From the NCBI GenBank assembly GCA_015501595.1, contig JADNRX010000464.1, positions 1 to 40,542 of the forward strand: a stretch of 40,542 nt of DNA, in the 5' to 3' direction. Numbering within the stretch: position 1 is the first letter of the stretch; every line of letters begins with the position of its first letter. The notes under the pieces are model-generated. The model made no database searches, was not told the origin of the DNA, and was given only the letters and a program-made list of their open reading frames with translations. This document shows, one piece after another, positions 20,594 to 31,894 of the stretch. The DNA is from Hymenopellis radicata (Eukaryota; Basidiomycota; Agaricomycetes; Agaricales; Physalacriaceae). A program made the position numbers and the translations under genes.

Positions 20594-21820
20594 TCAACGC
20601 GCCATCACAGTCGCGACAATCAATCCCTTCTCACACATATCCATCCACCGCTTCAAGTCATCAGAGCACAGAGGAGGGAACGCCTCACCACGCTCAAAGT
20701 CCCCGTCCAGCTCCACAACCTCCAGCGCACCATGCTCCTCACGCATAGCGACCATATCCAGAAAGCCGTTGTCAGTGAACGTCCACCTCGGAAGCCGCGC
20801 CATAAAGAACAGGGAGATCTCCAGCATCTCCAGCCGAGGCACATACTTCGGACTCAAACCGTCCGCGTTACTTTTCTCTCCCAACAAGTGCATCAACACG
20901 GACATCATGTCTCCGGTCCCAGGCATCCCCCCAGACGAGATCGACAGCATCTCCAAATCCGGGACGAGGCCCAACAGCATGCCCATCCATTCCGCGAAGC
21001 GCAAATAAAGAGAGGAAAGACGACAGCGCGAGTGCTGCAGGAGGCTGACAACGCAGGGCAATATACCCTGGACGACACCAAAAACATCAATACCGACGTC
21101 CAAATCGGTGAGATTGGGTAGTGCGATGACACTGATGCTCTCACCCTCGACGACTGAAAGCGAGGTGAGATTGGTGTATACGGATCGAGGAGTACTAGAC
21201 GGAGGAGGTGCGGCCCAGACAACATCAAGGAACGGACTGCGATAGAGAGTGATCTCGGTCAGCTTGGGAGATGCGCGGATGATATTTGATAAGGAATAGA
21301 TCGGATATTCCTCACTGAAAGCGCCATGCTTGACTTGCAGATACTGGAGGTTCTGCTTGTCCAACAGCACCTGGTCAAGCGAGAGACCGCCCAAGTCCAC
21401 GTGTGAGAGCTCTGGCGCAACCTCAAACGCCGACACTATGTCGGTGCGCTCATCTTCCTCCCAGTGCACGTCGAGTCTCACGGTCCGCAGCTGAGTGATT
21501 CGCCCACGGACATTCCCTAGGATGAGCACCTCCGCAAGAGTCATGTCCATAAACTCGGCGTGTCGCCACCTCGACGAGTGCTCCATCAAGAGGTAAAGAA
21601 GCGGGACCTCCCGATCTTCATGGCGTAGTGAGCGGCTGCATCTGCTTTGCACGAGCGCTCCAGCACCGTTCGGAGGGGGGACACGCCGTACGACAAGTGT
21701 GTTCCGTCCACGTAAAACCGAGACCATAGCCATGGATAGTGACGAGATATATGGCGCCACTTTTGGCACACCCGGCCGATTATATAGATGGGATCCCACC
21801 GATTGAAAACAGAGGGTGCG
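20594..21820 (-). pseudogene. F-box protein remnant C3, 5'-truncated and frameshifted
   Basis: Minus strand. The sequence starts inside the F-box region (VFNRWDPIYIIGRVCQKW, then HYPWLWSRF) without any upstream F-box core. It runs to VLERS near 21660 and then continues in another frame as LLMEHSSRWRHAEFMDMTLAEV and onward to the normal C-family end (LPRWTFTDNGFLDMV ... GLIVATVMAR) with the stop at 20594. The last about 400 codons are open. The absence of the N-terminal 150-170 residues and the frame change make it non-functional as an F-box protein. A shorter LRR-only product cannot be excluded. Confidence 0.75.
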
Positions 21821-22148
21821 TAGCGGGACTAGGAATAGGGCCAAAGCATAGCATGGCGCTATGTATAATAAATAGGAGAACACCGGAGTCACTCGGCGCT
21901 CTGTTCAAACTTCCAGTGAAAAGCGAGCGTTGTAAGCAAATACTTGCAAGGTTGGATGAAAGTCCGTACCTCCTCCGGTCCAATTTTCACTTCCCGCACG
22001 AGGACCTCTCCGTCCCAAAACGCTCACAACAATATCCTTTACAACCTCCTCAGTACCAGAGTACCTTCACCTCGCGAAGCCTCGGCATTCGAAGCAGGAC
22101 AAGGAGGCCTTCAGAAGCGCCACATACAGCGAGATAATGTGCAGTAGT

Positions 22149-22768
22149 TCAAGCAACGGAAACTCGTTCATCCTCCGAGCCCGATCCAGGCTTGCCAATC
22201 ACTCTTCGACTGCACAACTCCGGAAGAAGCATATGTAGCGACGCGCGATATGCTCTTATATCGCCTGGCAATCCCAATGCTAACCCATCCAGCGACAACT
22301 CGCGTGTTATCAGCATCTCCAACCTTGACATTGAGCCGAAAACAGCGCTGAGGCTACGCGCTTTCACGAAGCCCTTCCCCAGGAAGAGCGTTGTCAAATT
22401 CGACACGTCATCCTGCAACGAAAGGGAGGACGGCGTTCATACGCAAGTGCACAATGCGATGTAGCACATCGGGCACCGTCTATGGCTTGACAAACCATCG
22501 CACAGAGAGCGGGTGTTCTTGTGTGCGCGTAAGGTGAAGTTTGAGTGCGCGATGGCATCGAGAATGGGAGAAATTGAGATCTAGTGTCGCCCGAAGGGAT
22601 GGTGTCGATAGTGCGAGCATACGCCATCATCGTGTGAAGATGATATGACAAGGCGCGCCGTATATTACTTAGGCCAAACGGTGTGCAACAGCAGTAGGCG
22701 AAAACTTCGCGCAGAATGTCATCTGGGAGACGACTGCTGGCATCAACGGACGAGACAGTGGGATCCAT
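22149..22768 (-). pseudogene. F-box protein remnant D
   Basis: ATG at 22768 begins a short protein with an F-box core (SSRLPDDILREVFAYCC). After about 40 residues the frame no longer makes sense. In other frames the sequence LKLHLTRTQEHPLSVRW, an in-frame stop, VPDVLHRIVHLRMNAVLPF, and then DDVSNLTTLFLGKG follow in the order expected of a basidiomycete F-box protein. At least one stop and two frame changes separate the pieces. It belongs to a subfamily different from A, B and C. Upstream of the ATG no paralogue is visible for comparison. Confidence 0.6.
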
Positions 22769-24497
22769 CTGGGGCTGGTGAATAAGACGAGAGGCGAGCG
22801 AGCTTAAATACTCACTGCCGAGGGGACAGTCATTTGCCCCTTCTCAAAGATGAAAGTGGTCCTTGTTTCAGCAAGTATCATCAACGAACTATGAGAACAT
22901 TGAGAAGAACAGGCTTCCGTTCGAGTTTCAATTACCGAAATCTACCAAAGGAGAAAGAGCGAAGTTAAGCACCGACTTTTGCCACTCCATCCAGCAGCAC
23001 TCACGTTGGCGGTAGATAACGGAATCCTTGATTCCGGTTAATAAATGACCTCGGTTTCAAGTACCGCGAAAACAGGCAGTCGATAAAGGTGCATCCATCT
23101 CGCTGTCGAGTAAGATAAGGCTTCCATCAAAATGAAATCAAAACCACATTTCGAGAAAGAGTTTCGAACAATGCTGGTGACTTCCGCTGCGTTTGAGTAA
23201 GTGCAAGAGCTATACAGAACAAGAACGTACTCAATCTCTCCGAAGCCGTCAACCATTCGCGCCTTCCCGGCACGCGTCATTGCAAGAATACGCCGGAGAG
23301 CGGGATCCAAGTCTTTGCTCCCAAACTCCAATCCACAAAGAGGTGAATTCGCCAGTATTCTCGTCACTTGACGCGCATGCCGCTATGTTATAGTTTCCGT
23401 AGACTAGGAGATGCGGTAGTTTTCGACTATAGGGGTGTCAGCAAAGCATACAGCGAGAACACGCGACACGCACTGGTACTGTGGTAGCTATTTTTGTGCG
23501 ACACGCCGTCGTCAAGCGTGACTGGCCGGTATTTCTCCACCCTACGCGCCCGTTTATGAGCCGATTCAAGCAGCGCGCGCAGACGCGTACCAAGGCAGAT
23601 CATACTGCTGGCCTGAGGCATTGGTTTCCCTTGGCCGATGCCGGCGTTGGGTCAACGTCCATCATGTCGTCTTCATTCTGAGGGGCCATGGCGACGTCCG
23701 GTAGATTGCAGATTGCGGCTGCTGGCTGATGCGCTGCTCGCTGTCGTAGACGGTGACAAAGGTGAAGATGGTGGTTCGTGGGTGGAATATAACGCCGAAA
23801 TTACGAGAAAAAATCAGCGGACTTCCAGTTTTTCGGCATGGTGTACAAAGTGCTTTCGGATCGCGTCGTTCGAGAGCCAGCAAGAGATGAGAAAAGCAAA
23901 ACCGGCCTACACAGCCACAGACAAAGCTAGTAGTCAGACTGCTTACGACCGCGTTTGACGTAAGCCTTGTTCAAGCGCACGCATTGTCGTTTAGCTTATC
24001 TTCTTGTGAGACTATATCCTCTAAACATCCTTGTTCACCGGCCGCACCTCTATGAAGGACGTCAGTGTCCTCTTCCTAATGACCTTTCTCTCATCATAGC
24101 TCAGCATCTTCTCCTCCCCGCCGTTGTCTCCAGATAGGCTACGAACTTGAATTCTTTGGCGTGATTTTCTGATTCCCCATAGCTAATAAGCACCTGTCGG
24201 ATCTTCTCTGCTGTGAGGCGTGTGTGTAATTTCGCGACCCAAGACCTCGCTGAACGTTTTCGTGACTGTAAGTTGCTTCGTTTATAGACGAACCTCATCA
24301 TAGGAAAGTAACTCTGGTCCAACGATTATTCTATCCGTGTTCAACGCGTCAAATGCGATCTCGGTGATATCGTCCGCCGATATGAAGTCTAGCCACTCTC
24401 GATGGCGGAATCGACAGTGATAGGCCGGGGTCGCAGGATCATACCAGTTGAAAAAGGGCACACTCTGCTGTCGACTTTGACAAGCGTCAAGCCTCCT
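22769..24497. other. Long region without a confident gene
   Basis: The minus-strand open frame 23367-23038 (about 109 codons from a GTG/TTG-like start) ends with SIVRNSFSKCGFDFILMEALSYSTARWM, vaguely like the tail of an F-box protein. It is too weak to call. No domain was seen in the other frames, and no tRNA or repeat was found by eye. Confidence 0.35.
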
Positions 24498-24812
24498 CGA
24501 AGGGTCCTACCGTTTTCGGTAGCATGCTGACCCTAGTGATTATCTCGAGTAAGAATAGAACGGCCTCAGCGCTTCGGACCAAGCTGTGACTAACAGGTGA
24601 CTAAGTATCTCGACTTTAGAATTGAACGGCCTCAAAACCGTACTCCACGAAGGGTCCTACCGTTTTCGGTAGCATGCTGACCCTAGAGATTATCTCGAGT
24701 AAGCATAGAACGGCCTCATAGGCGCGCTGTGACCAGGCTGTGATTAACAGGTGACTAAGTTACAGTATCTCGACTTATCCGTACCCGCGCGAGTTAAGAA
24801 TTGATCGGCCTC
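24498..24812. repeat. 150-bp tandem duplication with internal hairpin and 4x motif
   Basis: Copy 1 begins at 24498 and copy 2 at 24648. Both start CGAAGGGTCCTACCGTTTTC and contain the hairpin CTACCG-TTTT-CGGTAG inside a GGGTC...GACCC outer stem. Inside each unit the block TATCTCGA(G/C)T followed by a GA.CGGCCTC motif occurs twice, so the motif is present four times. The array ends about 115 bp before the ATG of the DUF6699 gene. Copy 2 has small insertions. Confidence 0.85.
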
Positions 24813-24873
24813 CACGCTGGCCGCTGTGGCATTCCGGATTTTACTCTCCCATCGCCTTCATCAGTCGCGTAGA

Positions 24874-24882
24874 TATATATAA
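24874..24882 (+). promoter_or_regulatory. TATA box of the DUF6699 gene
   Basis: TATATATAA, 46-54 nt upstream of the ATG at 24928, immediately after the tandem repeat. Confidence 0.55.
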
Positions 24883-24927
24883 TGACTCGCGTTCAGCTGC
24901 ACCTACCCATACCACCCTCGCACCACA

Positions 24928-25563
24928 ATGCGCGCCGTACACTATCCCACACAGTACCACTACGCGATGCAACCGCCCACCCCGGCGGCACAGTTCCTCG
25001 ATCTGCCATCATTATCACCCGTCGCGGGGTCATATGGGGCATCACACATTCCCCTGCCCGCGATGTCATGCAAGTCCCATCCCGTGCTCGCGCCCACCCC
25101 GCACGGCAGCTTCACATTCAACCTCACGCTCCCCGTCGAGAATCTCTACGACCCGCGGAGCCGCTTCCCCACGCAGGAGCTCCCCAAGCCCGCGACCTAC
25201 CCCGCGCTGCCCAAATTGATCATCACCTTGATCGACATGCCAAAGTGGCAGATCCACGTCGTCCCGAGCACGACGGCGTATATTACCGTCCACGACGTGC
25301 TCTTCGCGCTCTACACCCAGCTGCGCATCCCAGTGAGCGACGGCGAGTGCGCCCGGGCGTTCGCCGACCACCTAGGCGCGGACCGCGGGAGCGTGCGCGA
25401 CGCGTTCTACAGGCGTCTCGAGGCGATGCCCGAGCCGTATAGACTGGCGGAGCAGAAGAAGGGTATCAAGCGCGCCGACTTTCTCGGCTCGAAGATCCAC
25501 TTTGCGGGGCTCAGCCCCAAGAGCCCCCGGAGTCCCGACGAGTGGGTGCTGCTCGTCTCATAA
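24928..25563 (+). CDS. DUF6699-domain protein
   Basis: Intronless, 211 residues from ATG 24928 (MRAVHYPTQYHY). An overlapping frame beginning at 24882 lacks any recognisable domain and is rejected. The N-terminal 70 residues are Pro/Ser-rich. Residues about 75-211 fit the DUF6699 pattern known mainly from basidiomycetes: LYDPRSRFPTQELPKPATYP, then a PKLIITLIDMPKWQIHV strand pair, YITVHDVLFALYTQLR, then KRADFLGSKIHFAGLS and a terminal DEWVLLVS. The coding sequence is clearly GC-richer than its surroundings. Function unknown. The upstream 150-bp repeat and TATA box may set its expression. Confidence 0.8.
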   Translation: MRAVHYPTQYHYAMQPPTPAAQFLDLPSLSPVAGSYGASHIPLPAMSCKSHPVLAPTPHGSFTFNLTLPVENLYDPRSRFPTQELPKPATYPALPKLIITLIDMPKWQIHVVPSTTAYITVHDVLFALYTQLRIPVSDGECARAFADHLGADRGSVRDAFYRRLEAMPEPYRLAEQKKGIKRADFLGSKIHFAGLSPKSPRSPDEWVLLVS

Positions 25564-26139
25564 TCATAATGCGACCACCAAGCTTCATCATCCCATTCGC
25601 ATTTCTATACATCCTCCTCCCTCTTGCTGTCGCGCTATGCATTCGATACCCCCTTGCACCCACTGCATACCCACTCAGAACACTGTATCCTTGTAAAATC
25701 ATCATCAACACTTGTTATCTGTTAGCTGTAGTCTCATTCTTCCTTACCTACTTATTTCAACCTTTGTATGACCTGAAATGACGAAATACACATACATAAA
25801 GCCTAGCATCGTTTGACCTTGAGTCCCGAGGTGGGCGACACGAGCAACGCAGCTGTTTATATAGTCCAGGAGAACAATGGGCATGAGTCAGTCCATGTGA
25901 GCTTACATGTAAGCTGATTAGCTAGATGAGTAGCCTAGAACGGGCGGTGTCCGAAGGAGAAGGAATGAAATACTGCAAATACATATCCGATGAGCGGTGG
26001 CACGAAATAATTTACGACAGCGATAATGAAGCAATGCGACAAGAAAGAATGGAAAGTATCTAGAGATGGCGCACCATGTTCCCCGATCTCGTGAGTGAGC
26101 CCATAACATACTCGGCAAATAACTCCAGCCACTCATGAG
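25564..26139. other. Intergenic region (convergent 3' ends)
   Basis: AT-rich 3' sequences of the DUF6699 gene and of the following minus-strand gene; nothing else recognised. Confidence 0.4.
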
Positions 26140-27234
26140 TCACTGCAAGCGACGTTTGAGCTCCTCCTTAACCTCTTGGGTAACATCCTCCCAGCCATCT
26201 GCAGGAAGAAATTCGTTCTCGCGAACGATATCAAAACGATCTCCCGGACAATCACCTTCGTGAAATATCCTGCTCGAGTCCCCGGAAAAGCAAATACTCT
26301 CCCTGACAGCATCTGCCAATGTCATACCGAATTCCGTCGTGAACGGCGGTTCTACTGCCAAGTTCCCAGAACACAATCTGTCTGAGCGGACATAGAGACG
26401 CTGGGTCAGATTGCGAAGGACCCATGGATTGCAAGTGAGCGCAAGCTCGTCGCGCGTCGAGTACATCAAAGAAGAAGGGGGGTGCAACCAGTCTTTGAAA
26501 AGTTCGTCAAGCTGCGGATCCGTAAAGCGCTTCGTCTCCTCCTCCTCATAAAGCGGCTTATCCTCGGCAAGTCTATACAACATCGTGTATATCTCAAGCT
26601 TTCCCACTTTATCATCAACCATGCCCTCAAAGTCCCAGCCCCCTGAATCGGAGTCGTCAAAATCATTTTCGTTGAGGAAGTCCTCCAAGGCGTCTTTCCT
26701 CATCCTGGCATAATGGCGTTTGAGAACAACCATGTCACGAGGCCGTATAGCACTCGGTGTTTCCTCTAACCAGTCACCGAGGATGATGAGTCGATCCCCT
26801 GCCCAAGAACCGCATTCTTTGCGAGCAAACGGTGCCCATAGGGCTTTAAGACGACGCAAGCCGACTATCAAACAGTATTGCGATGCCATGCAGAATGCAA
26901 GGACATCATAGTATTTGAATAAATGCCCCAATATTTGCGCATGGATTTCTGGGGGCAGATTCGTCCTACAAAGCGTAGTCAGTAAAAACTGCTGCAAGGA
27001 GAAGATAACTCACGCGACGTTTGCGTTGGACTCTCGTAGTGTGAGCGAGCACGGAGTCTGCTGAAATTTTCTTTCGAGGGGATCTTCAGGGAAGGGTACG
27101 GTTGGAGCTGCGAGCAGCCTAACCAAGTCGCGTTGGAATATGTCGGAATGTAGCTCGTCCATTGAGGCATCGGCGTACACCTCTTCCGAGTAGATGCATT
27201 TGTCGATGTTGAAGAGCCGGAAGTACTGGCCCAT
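26140..27234 (-). CDS. Two-exon 'MGQYF' protein with F-box-like segment
   Basis: Exon 1 is 27234-27014, exon 2 is 26965-26140, and the 48-nt intron (27013-26966) runs GTGAGT...TTGTAG. Splicing keeps the frame and gives about 348 residues. The start MGQYFRLFNIDKC resembles a family of Agaricomycete hypothetical proteins that open with MGQY and an LDK-like motif. After the junction an F-box-like helix pair (TNLPPEIHAQILGHLF, residues about 74-90) is followed by YDVLAFCMASQYCLIVGLRRLK and CGSWAGDRLIILGDWLEETP, the most characteristic block of that family. The second half is acidic. No catalytic motif is visible. It is unrelated in sequence to the A, B and C F-box genes. Family recognition is from memory of conserved motifs, so moderate confidence. 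Confidence 0.75.
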
Positions 27235-28487
27235 TTCATAAAGGAGAACTAGTAGTACCACTTTGAGTAGGACGCGTCGAGACACGTCAATGCCCGCTCA
27301 GGAGGCCAAATTGACAGCGGCGCCGATGGCAGGCAAGATGAACGGCAGCGTTGGAAATTTTAGTGTAGTTCAGTTGACCGCTGGTGAGCGCTGAAGACAG
27401 CAAGACTAAAAGGAGCGAGTCCAAAGTTTAGTTCGAATTCGGCACCGAGCACAGCCACGAAGAAGAGGTCACGCGGCCTCACGCGGCACGAAGTATTTTT
27501 TCCTTTCCTCCTTGACAAGAGCTTCGAATAGCTTCGAATGCATGAGCGCTCAGCCTCCGTGCATGTAATTGAACAGCCTGGTTTTACTATTTCTTCTCCC
27601 TATGAGTGGCCCGGATACTTCAGGCCGCTGCTAGCCTTGCCACCTGTCCGGAAGCCACAAAATGGAATCCTTACAACGCAACTACTGCTTCTGACATTCT
27701 CCTCCTCCTCCTATTCAGCCCTCTTCATTTTCCCAAGGCCGGATGGTAGTACTCGTGTTTGCACTGTCATTCGAACAACGTCCCCACAAATGGAAACACG
27801 CTTTGCCCTCTAGCCGTTCGAAGTACTACTTGTTTGGTGGCCAGTTCCGCCGGGTCTTATTCTCTGGGCACCTGCCTGTCATTTCTCGCGTAGCGACATA
27901 CATCATCTATTCATGGGACAGGAAACGAGGTCTGTACTTTCCCCGATTAGCACTCGCCATGTCTCAGAATGAAATCTACAGAATGATTCATCTCTTCGTG
28001 TCATCTTCATCGCCAGTCAGCGGGTGCGGGGACCGTACCCTTAATCGACGAGAGGCGTTTCGCAGTACGAAAGTTACCGATAGAACTGGTCTTTGCGGTC
28101 GTAGATTCTCCATCGCGCGGATCTATTATGCTAGCATAATTGCGCCACACTTTTAGTTACCGGCACACATGCAGTGAAGGACAGACTTCTTCTATCAATT
28201 CACCAAGGACGACCCTCCATAAAAACTGTCGGCAGCCGAGCGCGTTTCTGTGGTGTGTGGACAGACAGGCCCAAAAAGTCGAACAAAGAAAATGTCACGT
28301 CGCTTTTGTTTGTTGCTCTTTGTATCAACAATAAATTCACTTTGCCTGGTCGTACTGCTCTCTCCCAATAACCACCACCGACACGCCTATCCATTATAGT
28401 GAGTTGACTGTGTTGTCTCATTCACCCGCCAAATGATTAACGCAGTATCTCTCAAGCTCACTTCTTAATCTGTGCATTAGGAACACA
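27235..28487. other. Intergenic region, inner end of the right arm and A2 upstream sequence
   Basis: Similarity to the left arm begins at about 27,835. 28,080-28,487 includes the A2 promoter; a GTGAGTT at about 28,399 with later AG acceptors suggests a 5'UTR intron also seen upstream of A1. No gene recognised in 27,235-27,835. Confidence 0.5.
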
Positions 28488-29909
28488 ATGAATTCTTTAT
28501 TACCGTCGTCCTCCTCGTTCAACGACAACGACAACAGCCTTGCGCTTTTCGCACCTCACGGAATTTTTCCCGCGTCGTATTCCCTGGGCGCTCAGAGGTG
28601 CCATATTCACACCCTGCCTACGGAGCTCCTACTATGGGTGTTCAGCCTTCTTCCCCCCGGCGACGTCTTCGACCCTTCCGCTGCCCAATGGGTTGTTGGT
28701 CGCGTTTGTCGAACGTGGTCTCAAGCCGCTGCGTCGTGCTATGACCTCTGGAGGTGCATCACGGTCACGGTCTTCTCCGCGGTTTGGTGTCCCCATTCTG
28801 TCGGCCTTTTACGCGAAGTTGTATCCCGCTCTGGAGAGCGCCCTTTGCACATCACGTTCGATATGAGTGGTATCGACATGACCAGCGAAGAGTTCGGGCA
28901 CGAGATCTACAATCAGGACGGACAGCTCATACTACCGTTCTTCGAAACCAGGTCCCTGCAGCTCTTGGCGGTGCTTATGGACGTCTCACCGCGCTGGGTC
29001 TCTGCAGACTTTCGCGGGCTCGTACCGAGCTGCGTGAGGGCCCTCGATGCGATCACGGAGAAGTTACCTCACCTTGAGGCTCTTACTATGAACCATTGCG
29101 ATCATAGCGTGCAAGTGGACATTCAGGCGTTTTCCGATGCTCCACGCCTACGCACCGCTTTCATCGACTATGCCCCCATGCAGATGATGGACACCCGCTC
29201 GTTGGTGTCTCTCGTCAGCCCGTCGGGTTGCTTCTCCATAGAGATGCTTAGCGAGTGTCCGAAGCTGGAGAGTCTGACGGCTTACGGAATTACATCGTCT
29301 GCTGACGAGGGGAGGCGCAGGACATTGAAGACCATTACTCATATCAGTCTTGGACACAATGATGAGCTGGTGCACCTCGATCTCCCCAATCTGGTTGAGC
29401 TCGAGCTCGCGACAGCTGTATGCCCGGAGCTCACTGTGGCCAACTTTTTGGAACATTCCCGATGCCCTCTTCGGAAGCTGTCTCTTCTTCTTTGCCAATC
29501 TGACTGTCTCCAGTTGGTGGATATACTCCGCCTTACGCCAACCGTAGAGGAAATTGTCATCGAGTTTGATAACTTCTTCTGCTACTTTGAGGCGGACAGC
29601 GATTCCGACGATGATGATGATGACAACGAGTACGTCGAGGATGAAGCAGGGAGGCGACGCGAAAGCGGGCTTCGCGTTGGCTTGGAATCGTTGATGGACT
29701 TCATTGGCATCATGAAAACTTCCAAGTTCCTCCCTAATCCTCTCCTTTCATTACCCTGCCTCAGACGGTTCTCCCTGTCTTTCGAATCTTTGGAACCGGA
29801 TGAGGCGCAGCTCCTGAACACCGCCTTTTGCAAACAAAGTATCGTACAGGCTTTTCAGCTCGGAGGCATTGCTCTCACTTTGAAGGTTGTTGTTGACACA
29901 TGTAATTAA
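28488..29909 (+). CDS. F-box/LRR-like protein A2
   Basis: Single exon, 473 residues, from ATG 28488 (MNSLLPSSSSF) to the TAA at 29909. The F-box (IHTLPTELLLWVFSLLP ... VGRVCRTWSQAAASCYDLWR) lies at residues about 41-91, followed by leucine-rich segments. A Ser/Asp run (DSDSDDDDDDNE) precedes the RRRESGLRVGLESLMDF block shared with A1. Both A copies stay open although they differ by many substitutions and by in-frame length changes (Ser run, DYAP, acidic run). That pattern fits selection to keep the frame. Its divergence from A1 shows the arms are not a recent exact copy. Likely SCF substrate receptor; target unknown. Confidence 0.85.
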   Translation: MNSLLPSSSSFNDNDNSLALFAPHGIFPASYSLGAQRCHIHTLPTELLLWVFSLLPPGDVFDPSAAQWVVGRVCRTWSQAAASCYDLWRCITVTVFSAVWCPHSVGLLREVVSRSGERPLHITFDMSGIDMTSEEFGHEIYNQDGQLILPFFETRSLQLLAVLMDVSPRWVSADFRGLVPSCVRALDAITEKLPHLEALTMNHCDHSVQVDIQAFSDAPRLRTAFIDYAPMQMMDTRSLVSLVSPSGCFSIEMLSECPKLESLTAYGITSSADEGRRRTLKTITHISLGHNDELVHLDLPNLVELELATAVCPELTVANFLEHSRCPLRKLSLLLCQSDCLQLVDILRLTPTVEEIVIEFDNFFCYFEADSDSDDDDDDNEYVEDEAGRRRESGLRVGLESLMDFIGIMKTSKFLPNPLLSLPCLRRFSLSFESLEPDEAQLLNTAFCKQSIVQAFQLGGIALTLKVVVDTCN

Positions 29910-31139
29910 ATCAGTACTTGCACTATGTAGTATACCCATTTATCTCGTATTTCATCGATACCCATTTCATCTGTACCCTCGGCTAGTTATCCAATAAATA
30001 TCATCTACTCCCACTTGACTCCATTCTAGCATCATTCGACAAAATTCCTTCGACTTCAGGCCCAGCGGTTGAACTATTGGAGAGTCGCTCGAAATTCTCT
30101 CAAGGCTAACGAGGAGTACTTACCGGGATCCGGGGATATCGCGCGTCGTGAACCAGGAGTTTCGAACGTGTGGCGCAATATACCTCATCACACTGATAGA
30201 AACGTGTCCAGTAAGTATCATAGAATAGCCGAGACGCAGATGAAGGACACTCAGATGGTCGAAGCAGACCGCTGCGCTCCACAACGAGTGGCGGACGATC
30301 TCCCAAGTGTATCACAATGACCTATCGGGAATCTTAGCGACGTCGGCAGAAGATGAGCGACCCTCGAAGTAGGTGTGAATTGATTATTGGCAGCAACTTG
30401 AAGCGCGCAGTAGGCGTGACAAACTATGCCGCAGAACAGTCTACGGTTAGAACAGTGCACAGCGATGCCTTCTAGAGACAGGTGAAACGAGACAGCTACA
30501 CCCAGCAAATGCTGGAAACGGCCATACAGAGTTGTCGAAAAGCAATGAAGTCACAAACGAAGCGCCGCCAGTGGGAATTATGAGTCAAAAGACCGCCTAG
30601 GTTTCGGGGAGGCGGTAGAATAGCAGGCGATTCGGATTTGTAGCTCTGTCGCAGTCATACCGACAAATCCTGAGTATGGGTCGTTAGACTAGTGGGAGTA
30701 AACCTCAAGGAGCGCACCTCAGGTAATGCCGCCGTCTCGAGAGCCCGACTCTGTATCTAAACTAATATCTTGCGGTACATTCTCGAATTTGACTCCATGG
30801 CGTGACCTGATGGCGGTGGCTGCAGCGTGCGCTCTTGGCCAGTGGGGCGTCCTTTTATTATCATAAAGACGAGCCTGAGACGAGCAATCAGAACGCGTGT
30901 TGCCGATGATTCTGAAGGTGGTGATCGGCAAAACATGACTGATAATGAGTGAAGTAGCTAAATGTAGGTTACGCAGAATAAAAGGCACGTAGAGCATCCA
31001 ATGCAGAAAATAACCCAGAAGACAGCTTCATAGCACAAGCCGCCTACGCCTCCTTTCGGGGGGCCATCGCCCACTGCTGAAAGGTTAGAACGAGAATCAC
31101 GAAAAAAGTTGAAGCGTTGACTTACAGGAATCCCCGCTT
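29910..31139. other. Intergenic region with repeat R1
   Basis: 29,930-30,870 is the inverted counterpart of about 7,920-8,840 in the left arm. No domain-bearing frame was recognised. 30,870-31,139 is right-arm specific. Confidence 0.5.
30500..30960. repeat. Dispersed repeat R, copy R1
   Basis: Inverted counterpart of 7920-8285. The part 30620-30960 is repeated directly at 31895-32310 (R2). Shared landmarks include CCTGAGTATGGGTCGTTAGA, CAGGTAATGCCGCCGTCTCG and GAACGCGTGTTGCCGATGA. Confidence 0.6.
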
Positions 31140-31890
31140 TCACCTGGTAACATCTCCCAAATTACCGATACTCCTATTCCATCGGCCACGACAACTTGAC
31201 GCACACAACCCCCTCCGCCTCAACCGTATCTCATCCATATTCGTCAAACTCGGAAAACTGTCCGCACGCTGCGCGTCACGGAGAGAACACGCTGCAACCC
31301 ATCCTTCCTCAGTCTTCCAGACACCAAATCCAAAAGCTCCCGGCCTATAAAAGTCCTTAGTCGAAATGCTCAAAGGCTTCAACCCCGAGATATGCCTAAA
31401 CCTAACCTCAAAAACATCCTCGCCTTCCATGTATATCCAGCTCACCTGGCCGTCTTTGAGAACTCTATTGGCGTCTGTGCGTTCACCATACGAGAGATTC
31501 AACTTCTCGAGAACCTGCGCGAGTGTAAAAAGCTAGCAGATGGACGCATAGTCCAAAGCTCCTTGTTGAGAGAAATAATAGAAAGACAACAATGAGAGCG
31601 TCGTATGAGGTCGACCGTACTGGGAAGCAAAGGGAGGTATACGTCGACATCACGGTCAACCTCCGCCCCGACGTGCAAGGCCGTGAGATTCGGCAGCGAG
31701 AGGAGATACAACGAATCCAACTCTGGCATGGTCATAGACGTCCGAAGACGGGGGTATATGTGCCGTGGAGCATCGTCCTCGAACGATGTGACTGACTTCA
31801 ACGCAAGTGAGATCAGGAAACCTTCGAAGGGTGTCAAGTAACGGAAGGGAATCATAGCTGAAGAAGAGCGTGTGAGTCTTGATACCGTGC
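31140..31890 (-). pseudogene. F-box protein remnant E1 (C-terminal half)
   Basis: Minus strand. Upstream pieces LPLLDTLRRFPDLTCVEV and LDSLYLLSLPNLTALHVG match remnant E2 (VLNTLRQFPHLTSVDV, INSLYLISLPNLTDLNV). A frame change near 31500 leads to a tail containing VLEKLNLSYGERTDANRVL and a 'FGVWKTEEGW' segment ending at 31140. No F-box core is present. E1 and E2 keep different parts of one subfamily and overlap only in the middle. Confidence 0.6.
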
Positions 31891-31894
31891 TGAG

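Noticed and set aside
24882..25442. Longer overlapping frame (186 codons) in the DUF6699 region
   Set aside because: Arg/His/Pro-rich out-of-frame product of GC-rich coding DNA; the DUF6699 frame from 24928 has the conserved motifs.
27433..27448. GAATTCGGCACCGAG, close to the common cDNA-library adapter sequence
   Set aside because: It has one extra base compared with the adapter, and the surrounding sequence is ordinary genomic DNA without a vector or poly-A junction; probably coincidence.
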